The notes under the pieces were generated by a model. That model saw only the letters and a list, made by a program, of their open reading frames with translations. It had not been told where the DNA came from and ran no database searches. The position numbers were made by a program, and so were the translations under genes. Positions 16,064 through 25,270 of a DNA stretch of 64,000 nt are shown here, in pieces. This DNA comes from Lentzea atacamensis (GTDB taxonomy: Bacteria; Actinomycetota; Actinomycetes; Mycobacteriales; Pseudonocardiaceae): the NCBI RefSeq assembly GCF_003269295.1, contig NZ_QLTT01000002.1:1-64000 (forward strand). The letters are read 5' to 3'. Positions within the stretch are counted from its first letter, which is position 1. The number at the start of each line of letters is the position of its first letter.

Positions 16064-18202
16064 TCAGGCCAGCAGGCTCCGGACGTGGGCGGCGAGGCGT
16101 TGCGCGATCTCGGTGTCCCACTCGTCGTCGGCGGCGGGTTGAGGGGTCTCGCCCGCGACGACGCGTTCGCCGAGCAGGCGCCGCTCGGCGGGCGTGAAGT
16201 CGGTGATGGCGCGGCGGAGCAGGGGCAGGGCGTCGTCGAATGCCTCGCCCCGCAGGCCCGTCAGCCACTCGTCGATGAGGCCGAAGAGGCGGGGGTCTGC
16301 GGCCAGGAGGGTGGCTGAGCCTCGGAGGAAGCCCGCCACGAATGCCGAGGCGACTGATCTGTGCAGGCGGGCGGCCACGTCGTCGCTGGTCAGCTCGCCC
16401 GCTTCCCAGAGCAGGCGGGTGGCTCTGCCCGTCGGGAGGCCGTGGGCCTCCGCCTTGACGAGGGCGTGGAGGGCTCGCCACCAGGTCTTCTGGTGGTCGT
16501 CGTCGGCCGCCAGACGGGTGGCCTCGTGGGCGCCGTCGATGGTGGAGAGTGCGTGCTCCGCGGTCTCGTCGTCGACGTTGCGGCAGGCGAGCGGTAGGCC
16601 CACGGCGCCTCGGGTGAGGAGGCCGTGCAGCGCGACGCGCAGGAGTTCGGGGTCGGTGCCGCGGACCGATCCGTAGCGGACCGTCCTCGCGAGGTCAGGG
16701 AGTGCCGCGAGGAGTTCCAGGGCGTCGGTGGCCATGGCCGCGCACCGGTCGAGGGCGTTGCGGGACTCGATCACCGCGCTGGGCAGTTCGCAGCCGACCG
16801 ACTTGCTCAGGGTGGCCGCGGCGTCGGCCACTCGCTTGGCCTCCTGTGCCGCCTGGGTCAGGACGGTCTCGGCTGCAGTGTGGACGGTGGTGCCGTGGCG
16901 GGCCGCCACCGCCACGGACACCGCGAAGATCGGGTCCCAGCGGAGCTGCCACATCTCGGCGAACGTGCCGAGCGAGTTGGAGCGGTCCGGTTTGCCCCAG
17001 GGGACGCCCAGAACTTCCAGCCGTTGCAGGAGCTTTGAGCGTTCGCGGTCGGTGTCCTTGCGGAGGTCCAGCTTCAGCTGCTTGGGCTGGACGTCCGCGG
17101 GGAGGCGGAGTTTTCGTTGCAGGCGCTGGAGATCCGCCGCGAGCGGGGAACGCGGAACCGCCTCGCCCACCTCGCCGAGGCGTTCGCCGACGACGAGCTT
17201 GCGGTGGACGAGCTGAAGCGGGACCTCGTCGCCACCGCAGAGGACCGCGAGCGCCGCCTCGTTCACCTCGCTGAGGCCCGCGGACGGGCGTTCCCTCAGC
17301 GCCGCAAGCGTTTCGGCCAGGCGGACGGCTTCCACCGCGCTCGCCGTCGAGGCCGGGAGGTCTTCTTCCCGAAGGACGGCGGCGGCTTTCGCGAACCAGC
17401 GCGGGACCACGTCGTCCTGGTGCTGCCACAGGTGCGCGTACCAGCCCGGGGAGTCGACACCGGCGCCGTACCCCGACTCCGCCGCCAGCTGACCGTGGCT
17501 CCACGGCACCCAGGTACCGGAGATCTTGCGGCGGCGCAGTCCTTTGAGGAGTGCTGTGTCGGCGGCGACGGTCGGCTTGGTGAGCAGTGCCGGGACGTGC
17601 CAGGCGCCGCAGACCACCGCGATCGGGCCGTCGGTTTCCTTGCGCGCCTTGCGGATCGTCTGGCGCATGAACGCTTCTCGCCGCAGCGTTCGTTCGCCCA
17701 CCTCGTCCTCGAACTCGGCGCGGACGGCCACCATGGCCTCGGCGATGGCGCCGGCGAGGTCGATCGGGTCGCTCGCGCTGTGCTCGACGACGTCCTCCCA
17801 CCAGCGTTCCGGGTCGTCGAAGCCGGCCGCCTCGGCGAGCAGGCCGATGGGATCGACGTTGCCGCTCGGGCCGTCGTCACCGATCGAGGCCGCTGCCGGC
17901 AGGTCGAAGAAGCGTGCGGTGGCGCCGTTTTCGTCGGCGTAGCGCAGGGCCTGCCACTCGGGGGAGAACTCCGCGAACGGCCAGAAGGCGGCGTTCTCCG
18001 GCTCCGCCTCGTCGTGCAGCAGGATCGCGACGGGCGGGGTGAGGGCGTGGACGTGTTCGAGGAGTGCGTCGGCCTCTGGTGGCCCTTCGATCAGGATGAG
18101 GCTCGGCCGGACCTGCTCGAGAGCTCTCTTGACCATCCGGGCCGAACCGGGCCCGTGGTGCCGGATGCCGAGGAGGACCGGCCCTGGATCCGGATCAGTC
18201 AC
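16064..18202 (-). CDS. DUF5682 family protein (MoxR/VWA cluster component)
   Basis: 712 aa. The N-terminus has LLGIRHHGPGSARMVKRAL and LILIEGPPEAD, the DUF5682 signature, which resembles TraB/EreA-like folds; the C-terminal half is helical. No membrane segments. It is known as a companion of MoxR ATPases, DUF5691, SWIM and VWA proteins; its biochemical role is unknown. The GTG start overlaps the MoxR stop by 8 nt. Confidence 0.8.
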   Translation of the reverse strand: MTDPDPGPVLLGIRHHGPGSARMVKRALEQVRPSLILIEGPPEADALLEHVHALTPPVAILLHDEAEPENAAFWPFAEFSPEWQALRYADENGATARFFDLPAAASIGDDGPSGNVDPIGLLAEAAGFDDPERWWEDVVEHSASDPIDLAGAIAEAMVAVRAEFEDEVGERTLRREAFMRQTIRKARKETDGPIAVVCGAWHVPALLTKPTVAADTALLKGLRRRKISGTWVPWSHGQLAAESGYGAGVDSPGWYAHLWQHQDDVVPRWFAKAAAVLREEDLPASTASAVEAVRLAETLAALRERPSAGLSEVNEAALAVLCGGDEVPLQLVHRKLVVGERLGEVGEAVPRSPLAADLQRLQRKLRLPADVQPKQLKLDLRKDTDRERSKLLQRLEVLGVPWGKPDRSNSLGTFAEMWQLRWDPIFAVSVAVAARHGTTVHTAAETVLTQAAQEAKRVADAAATLSKSVGCELPSAVIESRNALDRCAAMATDALELLAALPDLARTVRYGSVRGTDPELLRVALHGLLTRGAVGLPLACRNVDDETAEHALSTIDGAHEATRLAADDDHQKTWWRALHALVKAEAHGLPTGRATRLLWEAGELTSDDVAARLHRSVASAFVAGFLRGSATLLAADPRLFGLIDEWLTGLRGEAFDDALPLLRRAITDFTPAERRLLGERVVAGETPQPAADDEWDTEIAQRLAAHVRSLLA

Positions 18203-19280
18203 CGCTCACGTCCAGACAGGCCCGGTAGAGGTCGCGCCACTCGGCGCGCTCCTTCAGCACGGTCTCCAGGTACTCCTGCCAGACGGTCGCGTCCGACACG
18301 CGGTCCTTGATGATCGACCCGATGAGCCCCGACGCGAGCTCGTCCGCGCCGAGCGTGCCGTCGCCGAAGTGGCCGGCGAGCGCCATGCCGTTGGCGATCA
18401 CCGAGATCGCCTCGGCCGTGGACAGGCTGCCGCTGGGCTTCTTCAGCTGCGTGCGACCGTCCACGGTGGAACCGTTGCGCAGCTCGCGGAAGATCCGCAC
18501 GACCCTGCGCACCTCGTCCAGCGCCGGCGGCTCGGCCGGGAGCTGGAGCGCCTTGCCGAGCTGCTGCGCGCGGGTCACGACGATCTCGACCTCGGCGTCC
18601 TCGGTCGCGGGCGGCGGCAGCACCACGGTGTTGAAGCGCCGCGCGAGCGCCGACGACATCTGGTTGACGCCGCGGTCGCGGTCGTTGGCCGTGGCGATGA
18701 CCGTGAAGCCGGACACGGCCTGCACCTGGGTGCTGAGCTCCGGGACCGGCAGCGACTTCTCGCTCAGGATGGTGATGAACGAGTCCTGGACCTCGGACGG
18801 CATGCGGGTGAGCTCTTCGACCCGGACGACCGAACCCTGTTGCATGGCCTTGAGAACCGGGCTCGGCACGAGTGCCCGCTCGCTCGGGCCTTCCGCGATG
18901 AGGCGGGCGTAGTTCCAGCCGTAGCGGACCTGGTCCTCGCTCGTGCCGGCCGTGCCCTGGACGACGAGCGTGGAGTCGCCGCTGATCGCCGCCGCGAGGT
19001 GCTCGGACAGCCACGACTTCGCCGTGCCGGGGACGCCCACGAGGAGAAGAGCGCGGTCGGTGACGAGCGTGCCCACGGCGACTTCGACGAGCCTGCGCGC
19101 CCCGACGTACTTCGGCGTGATCACGGTGCCGTCGGGGAGGGTGCCGCCGAGGACGTAGGTGACCACGGCCTGGGGGGACAGGTTCCAGTTGGGCGGCCGC
19201 TGCCGGTCGTCCTGAGCCGCCACGGCTGCCAGCTCGGCGGCGTACTGCTGTTCGGCCGTCGGCCTGAGCACGGCGGTCAC
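18195..19280 (-). CDS. MoxR-type AAA ATPase
   Basis: 361 aa. Walker A is LLVGVPGTAKSW, Walker B lies around VRVEELTRMP, and sensor/arginine regions follow (VIATANDRDRGVNQMSSALARRF). MoxR ATPases act as chaperones, often with VWA-domain partners that bind metal and substrate. The GTG start has AGGAGG 4 nt upstream. It is central to the SWIM / DUF5691 / MoxR / DUF5682 operon. The VWA partner is not in this operon but at 25899-27041. Confidence 0.9.
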   Translation of the reverse strand: MTAVLRPTAEQQYAAELAAVAAQDDRQRPPNWNLSPQAVVTYVLGGTLPDGTVITPKYVGARRLVEVAVGTLVTDRALLLVGVPGTAKSWLSEHLAAAISGDSTLVVQGTAGTSEDQVRYGWNYARLIAEGPSERALVPSPVLKAMQQGSVVRVEELTRMPSEVQDSFITILSEKSLPVPELSTQVQAVSGFTVIATANDRDRGVNQMSSALARRFNTVVLPPPATEDAEVEIVVTRAQQLGKALQLPAEPPALDEVRRVVRIFRELRNGSTVDGRTQLKKPSGSLSTAEAISVIANGMALAGHFGDGTLGADELASGLIGSIIKDRVSDATVWQEYLETVLKERAEWRDLYRACLDVSGD

Positions 19281-19323
19281 TGGGCCTCCTGGATGCGTTG
19301 CCGAGGTGGGAAAGTCTGCCGGG

Positions 19324-20748
19324 TCACTGAGGGTCGCCGGCCGGTGGGGCGAACGACTCGCGCAACCGGATGCGGAGGCGGAGCACTTCCAGCTCCAGGG
19401 AGTTCTCGGGCCAGCGGCGAGTCAGGCCCTCCCAGTTGGCGCCGAGCAGGTCGGCGTCACCGCGGGCCAGCAGCACGGCCGGCGGGCGTCCCGATCGCCA
19501 GCGCGGGTCGGGCAGGGCCGCGTAGCGGTGCAGGAGCGCGCGAGTCGTTTCCGGTGACCACGGGGCCGGGAGCTGGGCGCAGGCGTGGTCGAGGAGGTCG
19601 TAGTGCCAGTTCACGGAGACGGCGACGACCGCCTGCTCGGCCACGCTCGCGGGCAGGGCCGCGAGCATCTCGAGCTGTTCCATGCCGGTGAGCGTTTCCG
19701 CGGCGGCCACGGCCCACGGGCGGGGGTCGGTGGCGGCGGCGAGCTGATCGGCGATGCCGCGCAGGAGGGCGCCGGCCCAGGGACCGCGGCGGAGGACCCT
19801 GGCGGCGCCCCTGTCGTCGGTCTGCAGGCGGGAGGTCCAGTAACTCGGCGGAACGCTGGCCGCCGCGGCCCGGATGCGCCCGGCCACGCCCTTCTCGGTG
19901 CCGTCGCGCATGAGATCGCGTTGCTCGTCGAGGTCGGGCTGGGTGGTCCAGAGCTCCTCGGTCTGGACGTCGAACCCGTCGTCGGTGCGCCACAGACCCC
20001 GGCCGAGGCGGTCGGCCGCCCTCGTCGCCACGGCTGAGCCGGGGAGTTTGCGGAGGAGGCGGAGGGCCTCGTCGTGGACGGCGGAGGCCTTGTCGTCCAG
20101 AGCCGATTCGAGGAGTTCCTCGTCGGCGGGGCCGAGCGCGGTCTCGAGGGCGCTGATCAGGACCTGGCGGTCGGCTGAGCGGCGAGCGGTCTCGAACTCC
20201 GCGGTGATGAAGGCGCGCACCGCTGCCGGGTCGGACCTGCGTTTGCGGCGGAGCGCCCTGACCCGTTGGGCGCTGGGGAGGTCGAGGACCTCGTCGAGCG
20301 GGACCTCGTCGATCAGCGGCGCGGCGCCGGAGGCCCAGGACCAGCCTTCACGGGTGTTGGCGAGCCAGCGGCCGCGCGTGCCGAGGACCTCGACGACGGC
20401 GGAGCGGAGACCCGGCCGGGCGGTGCCGAGGGCCAGGAGGGCCGGGAGCATGCGGTGGTCGGCGACCACGTTGTTGGCCTTGGCGAGGGCACACCACTCG
20501 GTGAGCAGGACCTCGTCGTCAACGCTCATGATCGCTTCCAGGACCGCTCGCACGGCCGGGCGCGGGAGGTTCGCGGTTTCCGGCGGGGCTTTCGGCAGCG
20601 GCTCGGCGGAGACCTCCTGCGGGAGGGTGGCGCCGAACGCGGCGACGCCCAGGGCGGCGCAGTCGGAGAGCAGGTCGGTCGGGGAACCACCGCCTCGGGT
20701 GGTGCCGATGAGGAGGTCCTGGACGGTCTTGGACCACTCGGCCTTCAC
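19324..20748 (-). CDS. DUF5691 family protein (MoxR/VWA cluster component)
   Basis: 474 aa, Leu/Ala-rich and helical, probably a HEAT-like repeat scaffold: begins KAEWSKTVQDLLIGTTRGG and contains repeated helical pairs (for example LESALDDKASAVHDEALRLL). GTG 20748 is chosen because GGAGG is 7 nt upstream; the longer open frame upstream lacks conservation-like composition. The function is unknown; it co-occurs with the MoxR and SWIM proteins. Confidence 0.75.
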   Translation of the reverse strand: MKAEWSKTVQDLLIGTTRGGGSPTDLLSDCAALGVAAFGATLPQEVSAEPLPKAPPETANLPRPAVRAVLEAIMSVDDEVLLTEWCALAKANNVVADHRMLPALLALGTARPGLRSAVVEVLGTRGRWLANTREGWSWASGAAPLIDEVPLDEVLDLPSAQRVRALRRKRRSDPAAVRAFITAEFETARRSADRQVLISALETALGPADEELLESALDDKASAVHDEALRLLRKLPGSAVATRAADRLGRGLWRTDDGFDVQTEELWTTQPDLDEQRDLMRDGTEKGVAGRIRAAAASVPPSYWTSRLQTDDRGAARVLRRGPWAGALLRGIADQLAAATDPRPWAVAAAETLTGMEQLEMLAALPASVAEQAVVAVSVNWHYDLLDHACAQLPAPWSPETTRALLHRYAALPDPRWRSGRPPAVLLARGDADLLGANWEGLTRRWPENSLELEVLRLRIRLRESFAPPAGDPQ

Positions 20749-20806
20749 GCCGCCACCTCCCGGGAGGGAGCGAACACGGGCTGAGCGGGCCGTGGCGGTC
20801 CGATGA

Positions 20807-21970
20807 TCACGAGACCACCTCCGGGGTGCCGTCGACCGCCACGGCGCCCAGACGGAGAGCGTGGCCGTCCCAGAGGCCCCATGCGTCGAAGGGTGCGCCA
20901 CCCGTCAGCGCCAGGGCCATGTCGAGGCCGCTGTCGTCGCGCACCGGGATGCCGTGCCCGGACTCGTCGGCCAGGAAGGTGCCGCAGAGGCGAACTGCGG
21001 CGCAGCCGAGAGGCGCCAGGCGTTGCCACGGGTCGGCCATCAGGATCGGTTCCAGGGTGGCGAGGGAGGCGCGCCACGTCGGCGGGACCGGCACGGGGTC
21101 CGGGGCGCGGGAGCCGGCCAGTTCGCCCAGCGCCACGCGGTCCGAGCCCGGATAGGGGTGGACCAGGGCGGAGGACTCCTGGCCGTGGGGCAGGAGCGGG
21201 ACCGGGGCGCCCACCGCCGAGTGGCGGATGGCGACCACCCAGCGGCCGGTCTGGCGGCCCCAGCACCACTGGCGGACGGTGCGGACCCGGCCGTCGTCGG
21301 TTTCCAGGCGGAGCAGGGCGACCCAGCGGTCGCTGATGCCGGGAGAGGCCTTGACGGTCTCCTCCGGGACGGTCACGCCCAGCCTGGAGCGCGGCTGCAC
21401 GTGGCACAGCAGGTGGAGGCCGCCCAGGCGGTCGGCCACGTCGGCGGTCCAGCGCGGGCCGGAGCGCGCGACGATCTCCTGGATCTCCGTCACCGCTGCG
21501 GCCACGCCGGGCACCTGGGCGTCGATCATGCGGGCCGTGAAGGCCTGCCACCACGAAGCCGGGCGGCCCGGCAACGAGGCCACGCCGGCCGAGGCCACGT
21601 CCAGGAGCCAGTCGCGCAGGCCCTCGATGCCCGACGACATCGCGGCGGCTCTGCGGTCGGCCGTCTTCTCGCGGGCACGGGCCCGGCGGGCGACGGCTTC
21701 CGGGGACGAGTCGAGCTCGCGGGTGGCGCGGCGGGTGGTCCACTCCTCCACCCAGTCCGGCGGCAGGGCGTCCGGGATGTCGAGCTCTTGCAGGCCCACG
21801 GCGTGTTTGCAGGGGAACCTGCGGGAGGGACACGTGCACTTCGCGGAGCCTGCGGCCAGATCGACGCACACGCGGTACGGCGTGGTGCCGGAACCCGTGT
21901 AGAGGCCCCACAGCACCGGCAGGGCCTTGCCCAGGCCCTGCCAGCGCGTTGGAACGGCTCGTGTCCTCAC
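20807..21970 (-). CDS. SWIM zinc-finger protein (MoxR/VWA cluster component)
   Basis: 387 aa with the SWIM zinc motif CTCPSRRFPCKH (C45, C47, C54, H56) near the N-terminus. SWIM fingers bind DNA or proteins. The remainder is a long helical/beta region found in the same gene clusters. The GTG start has a weak ribosome site. It is first in the five-gene minus-strand run that ends at the MITE-like element. Confidence 0.82.
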   Translation of the reverse strand: MRTRAVPTRWQGLGKALPVLWGLYTGSGTTPYRVCVDLAAGSAKCTCPSRRFPCKHAVGLQELDIPDALPPDWVEEWTTRRATRELDSSPEAVARRARAREKTADRRAAAMSSGIEGLRDWLLDVASAGVASLPGRPASWWQAFTARMIDAQVPGVAAAVTEIQEIVARSGPRWTADVADRLGGLHLLCHVQPRSRLGVTVPEETVKASPGISDRWVALLRLETDDGRVRTVRQWCWGRQTGRWVVAIRHSAVGAPVPLLPHGQESSALVHPYPGSDRVALGELAGSRAPDPVPVPPTWRASLATLEPILMADPWQRLAPLGCAAVRLCGTFLADESGHGIPVRDDSGLDMALALTGGAPFDAWGLWDGHALRLGAVAVDGTPEVVS

Positions 21971-22003
21971 GGAACCAAAGTAGCGAGGGCCACCGACAGA
22001 AAA

Positions 22004-23176
22004 TCAGGCCGGACCGCGACGGGCCCACGTCCACGCATAAGCCGGGTCCTCACAGGCCTCTGCCGCCTCGCCGAGCTCCAGCGGGCGGAACGTGTCGACC
22101 ATGACCGCGGTCTCGTCGAAGTAGTCCACTCCCAGGGACGCCTCGACGGCACCGGGCTGCGGTCCGTGCGTGCATCCCGACGGGTGCAACGACATCGAGC
22201 CGATGCCGATGCCGGAGCCCTTGCGCGCCTCGTAGTTGCCGCCCACGTAGAACATCAACTCGTCCGAGTCGACGTTCGCGTGGTTGTACGGCACCGGCAC
22301 GGCCAGCGGGTGGTAGTCGACCTTGCGCGGGCAGAACGAGCACACCACGAAGTTCGGCCCCTCGAACGTCTGGTGCACGGGCGGCGGCTGGTGCACGCGG
22401 CCGGTGATCGGTTCGAAGTCGCGGATGTTGAACACCCACGGGTACAGGTGCCCGTCCCAGCCGACGACGTCGAACGGGTGGTTGGCGTAGGTGAACTTGG
22501 TCAGCCCCGCGCGGTGCCGCACGATGACGTCGACGTCGGTGCCCTCGACGAGCAACGGCTCCTCGGGCCCGCGGATGTCCCGCTCGCAGTACGGCGAGTG
22601 CTCCAGGAACTGACCGGCCTTCGCCAGGTACCGCTTGGGCGGCCCGATGTGCCCCGTCGCCTCCAGCACGAGGAGCGACATCGGCGACGACGGCACCACG
22701 CGATACGTGCACGAGGTCGGGATCACGACGTAGTCGCCGTCGCCGACGGTCAACGCGCCGTAGATCGTCTCGATGACGCCGGAACCGGACTGCACGTACA
22801 GCAGCTCGTCACCGAAAGCGTTGCGGTACAACGGCGAAGGCACGGAAGCGACCACAAAACCGATGGTCACGTCCGGGTTGCCGAACAGCTTGCGGCGACC
22901 GGTCACCGCATCGACCTCGTCAGAAGCCCAGGTCAGATCGGTCGTCTTGAAGTGCCTGGGCTTCAGCGGCAGGTTCGGCGTGACCGTCCCGCGCTCGTCC
23001 TTCAGCGTCTCCGCGTTCACGATCGCCGTGGGCAGGTACCGGTGGTAGAGCAGGGCCGAATCGGCCGAGAACCCCTCGACTCCCATCAGCTCTTCCGCGT
23101 AGAGCCCACCGTCCGGTTTGCGGAACTGGGTGTGGCGCTTTCGGGGGATCTCCCCGACTTGGCGGTAGTAGGCCAT
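22004..23176 (-). CDS. hmgA: Homogentisate 1,2-dioxygenase
   Basis: 390 aa. The iron/substrate site residues lie in NHANVDSDELMFYVGG (His, Asp/Glu) and SLHPSGCTHGPQP; the double-cupin core includes VVIPTSCTYRV. It opens the ring of homogentisate to maleylacetoacetate in tyrosine/phenylalanine breakdown. It is somewhat shorter than the roughly 440-aa fungal/human enzymes, as in other actinobacteria. It is divergent from the fahA operon; an imperfect palindrome lies 15-30 nt upstream of the ATG. Confidence 0.93.
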   Translation of the reverse strand: MAYYRQVGEIPRKRHTQFRKPDGGLYAEELMGVEGFSADSALLYHRYLPTAIVNAETLKDERGTVTPNLPLKPRHFKTTDLTWASDEVDAVTGRRKLFGNPDVTIGFVVASVPSPLYRNAFGDELLYVQSGSGVIETIYGALTVGDGDYVVIPTSCTYRVVPSSPMSLLVLEATGHIGPPKRYLAKAGQFLEHSPYCERDIRGPEEPLLVEGTDVDVIVRHRAGLTKFTYANHPFDVVGWDGHLYPWVFNIRDFEPITGRVHQPPPVHQTFEGPNFVVCSFCPRKVDYHPLAVPVPYNHANVDSDELMFYVGGNYEARKGSGIGIGSMSLHPSGCTHGPQPGAVEASLGVDYFDETAVMVDTFRPLELGEAAEACEDPAYAWTWARRGPA

Positions 23177-23191
23177 GACCTCTCCGAGGGC

Positions 23192-23239
23192 GTTCGACTA
23201 TCGGACATCTTTGTTCAGTTGGCGGTACACGGCTAGCGT
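23192..23239. promoter_or_regulatory. Divergent control region of hmgA and the fahA operon
   Basis: A 15-bp palindrome GTTCGACTATCGGAC (23192-23206) is a candidate IclR operator. On the plus strand TTGTTC (23211-23216) and TAGCGT (23234-23239), 17 nt apart, form a plausible promoter whose start would fall at or next to GTG 23247, giving a leaderless mRNA. The IclR regulator encoded at 25270 is the obvious candidate for control; the pairing is inference. Confidence 0.45.
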
Positions 23240-23246
23240 GTCAGCC

Positions 23247-24110
23247 GTGTCAAGCGCTGTCGAACTCCGTGCGCCCGGTCCGCGCGGTACTCCGCCCCTG
23301 CTCGCGAGGCTTGTGGACGATGCCGCGCTCTTCCCTCCGGGGAACGCGTCGATGCCCGACGCGGTGCGTGGCCACCTGGACGGACGGGTCGGCGAGTGGT
23401 CCGGCGTCATGGGACTGTTCCTGTGCCCGGCGTCCCGTCTCGCCGAGCTCATCACCGAGCTGATCAAGGTCAAGCCACCGAAGCCGATCGCGCTCAGCCT
23501 GGTGATCGACACCGGCCTCGGCGGTGTGCCGAAGGCGGTGTCCATCGTCGAGAGCAGAAGCGAGCTCCTGGCGTTGCGCATGGTCGAGATGCCCGCACCG
23601 TCCGATGTGGACGAGGTGTGGCTCGAGCGCGTGTCCGAGTTCGTGCCGGAGGACGTCATCCGCGTCGTGGAACCACGTCGCGGCGGCCCTGAGTGGCTCG
23701 ACGGCGTCCGCAGGGTCATCGAGCACGGCAGCTGGCCCAAGCTCCGCTGCGGCGGGCTGAGCCAGGAGAACTTCCCCAGCGTCGACGAGGTCGCGGACTT
23801 CCTGTCCGTCGTCAGCGGTGGCGGCGTCGCGTTCAAGGCGACGGCGGGCCTGCACAAGGCCGTCCGCTACACCGACGAGCAGAACTTCACCCACCACGGC
23901 TTCCTGAACCTCCTCGTCGCCACGGCGCGCAGCCTGTCGGGCCGCGACGTGCGGGAGGCGCTCGCGAGCACCGACGCCGAGGCGCTCACCGCCGAGGCCA
24001 AGGCCCTGAGCGACCAGGCCGCGCACGCCGTCCGCGGCGTCTTCGCGAGCTACGGCTCGTGCTCCCTCGCCGAACCGATCGCCGACCTCGAGGAGCTTGG
24101 ACTGCTGTGA
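23247..24110 (+). CDS. Unknown protein of the homogentisate pathway operon
   Basis: 287 aa, soluble. Family not recognised. It has an alternating strand/helix pattern suggestive of an alpha/beta barrel, with LVDDAALFPPGN near the start, KLRCGGLSQENFPS mid-way and AFKATAGLHKAVRY plus HHGFLNLL towards the end; those His, Lys and Cys residues could form an active site. It is co-transcribed with fahA (GTGA overlap) and divergent from hmgA. The isomerase step between HmgA and FahA has no other candidate here. GTG 23247 (possibly 23238) fits the predicted leaderless promoter. Confidence 0.65.
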   Translation: MSSAVELRAPGPRGTPPLLARLVDDAALFPPGNASMPDAVRGHLDGRVGEWSGVMGLFLCPASRLAELITELIKVKPPKPIALSLVIDTGLGGVPKAVSIVESRSELLALRMVEMPAPSDVDEVWLERVSEFVPEDVIRVVEPRRGGPEWLDGVRRVIEHGSWPKLRCGGLSQENFPSVDEVADFLSVVSGGGVAFKATAGLHKAVRYTDEQNFTHHGFLNLLVATARSLSGRDVREALASTDAEALTAEAKALSDQAAHAVRGVFASYGSCSLAEPIADLEELGLL

Positions 24111-25270
24111 GCTGGATCAGCGACCCGAACTTCACGGAAGACCAGCCGTTCGGACCGCAGACCCTCCCCTACGGCGTCGTCGACGGGGGTGTGGCCGTCC
24201 GTGTCGGCGACCAGGCGCTGCTCCTCAAGAGCCTCGCGCTGGGCAAGTGCAGCGAGCTCGTCCAGGGCGACTCGCTGGACCCGCTGCTGAAGGCGGGCAG
24301 GCCGGTCTGGAGTGCGCTGCGAGCCAAGCTCAAGGAGATCGTCACGGCGACCTCCGCGCCGAAGGGTGCGGAGCTCGTCGGGATCGACACCGCGAAGCTG
24401 CCGTTCACCGTCGGCGACTACGTGGACTTCTACTCGAGCAGGCACCACGCGGAGAACGTCGGCCGGATGTTCCGCCCCGACGGCGACCCGCTCACCCCGA
24501 ACTGGACGCACCTCCCGATCGGCTACCACGGCCGCGCGGGCACGGTGTACGTCTCGGGCACGGACATCGTCCGCCCGAACGGCCAGCGCCGCGGTAGCGA
24601 GGGCCCGAAGTTCGGCCCGTCCGAGCGGCTCGACATCGAGGCGGAGGTCGGGTTCGTCTGCGGTGGCCCGACGGCCGCGAACGTGTCCACGAGCAGGGCC
24701 GCCGAGCACGTCTTCGGCGTCGCGCTGGTCAACGACTGGTCCGCCCGCGACATCCAGGCGTGGGAGTACCAGCCGCTCGGCCCGTTCCTCGCGAAGTCGT
24801 TCGCCACGTCGATCGGCGCCTGGATCACGCCGCTCGAAGCGTTCTCAGTTGCACGCGTCCCGACGCCGCCGCTGCCTAACAAACTGCACGACTACCTCAC
24901 CTGCGATCAGCCGTGGGGCCTGGACATCACCATCACCGTCGAGCTGAACGACACGATCGTCGCGAGGCCTCCGTTCCGGGAGATGTCGTGGTCATTTGTG
25001 CAACAGCTGGCGCACATGACCGTGAACGGCGCTACGGTGCGCCCAGGCGATCTGTTCGCGTCCGGCACGGTCTCCGGACCGGAGAAGGACGAGCGCGGCT
25101 CGTTCCTCGAGCTCAGCTGGGGTGGCAAGGAACCGTTCAAGCTCGACGACGGCTCCACGAGGTCTTTTCTGGAGGACGGCGACACGGTCAGGTTGACCGC
25201 GACGGCTCCTGGTGAAGGCGGTTCCGTGGTCGGTCTCGCCGAGGTGGTGGGCACAGTTCGGAGTGCGTGA
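24107..25270 (+). CDS. fahA: Fumarylacetoacetase
   Basis: 387 aa. The N-terminal SH3-like domain is followed by the catalytic domain with DFYSSRHHAENVG (catalytic His and metal Asp), LPIGYHGRAG, and the metal-site Glu/Asp in DIEAEVGFV and LVNDWSARDIQ. It hydrolyses fumarylacetoacetate to fumarate and acetoacetate, the last step of tyrosine degradation. The GTG overlaps the upstream stop, and the TGA overlaps the IclR start. Confidence 0.95.
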   Translation: MSWISDPNFTEDQPFGPQTLPYGVVDGGVAVRVGDQALLLKSLALGKCSELVQGDSLDPLLKAGRPVWSALRAKLKEIVTATSAPKGAELVGIDTAKLPFTVGDYVDFYSSRHHAENVGRMFRPDGDPLTPNWTHLPIGYHGRAGTVYVSGTDIVRPNGQRRGSEGPKFGPSERLDIEAEVGFVCGGPTAANVSTSRAAEHVFGVALVNDWSARDIQAWEYQPLGPFLAKSFATSIGAWITPLEAFSVARVPTPPLPNKLHDYLTCDQPWGLDITITVELNDTIVARPPFREMSWSFVQQLAHMTVNGATVRPGDLFASGTVSGPEKDERGSFLELSWGGKEPFKLDDGSTRSFLEDGDTVRLTATAPGEGGSVVGLAEVVGTVRSA

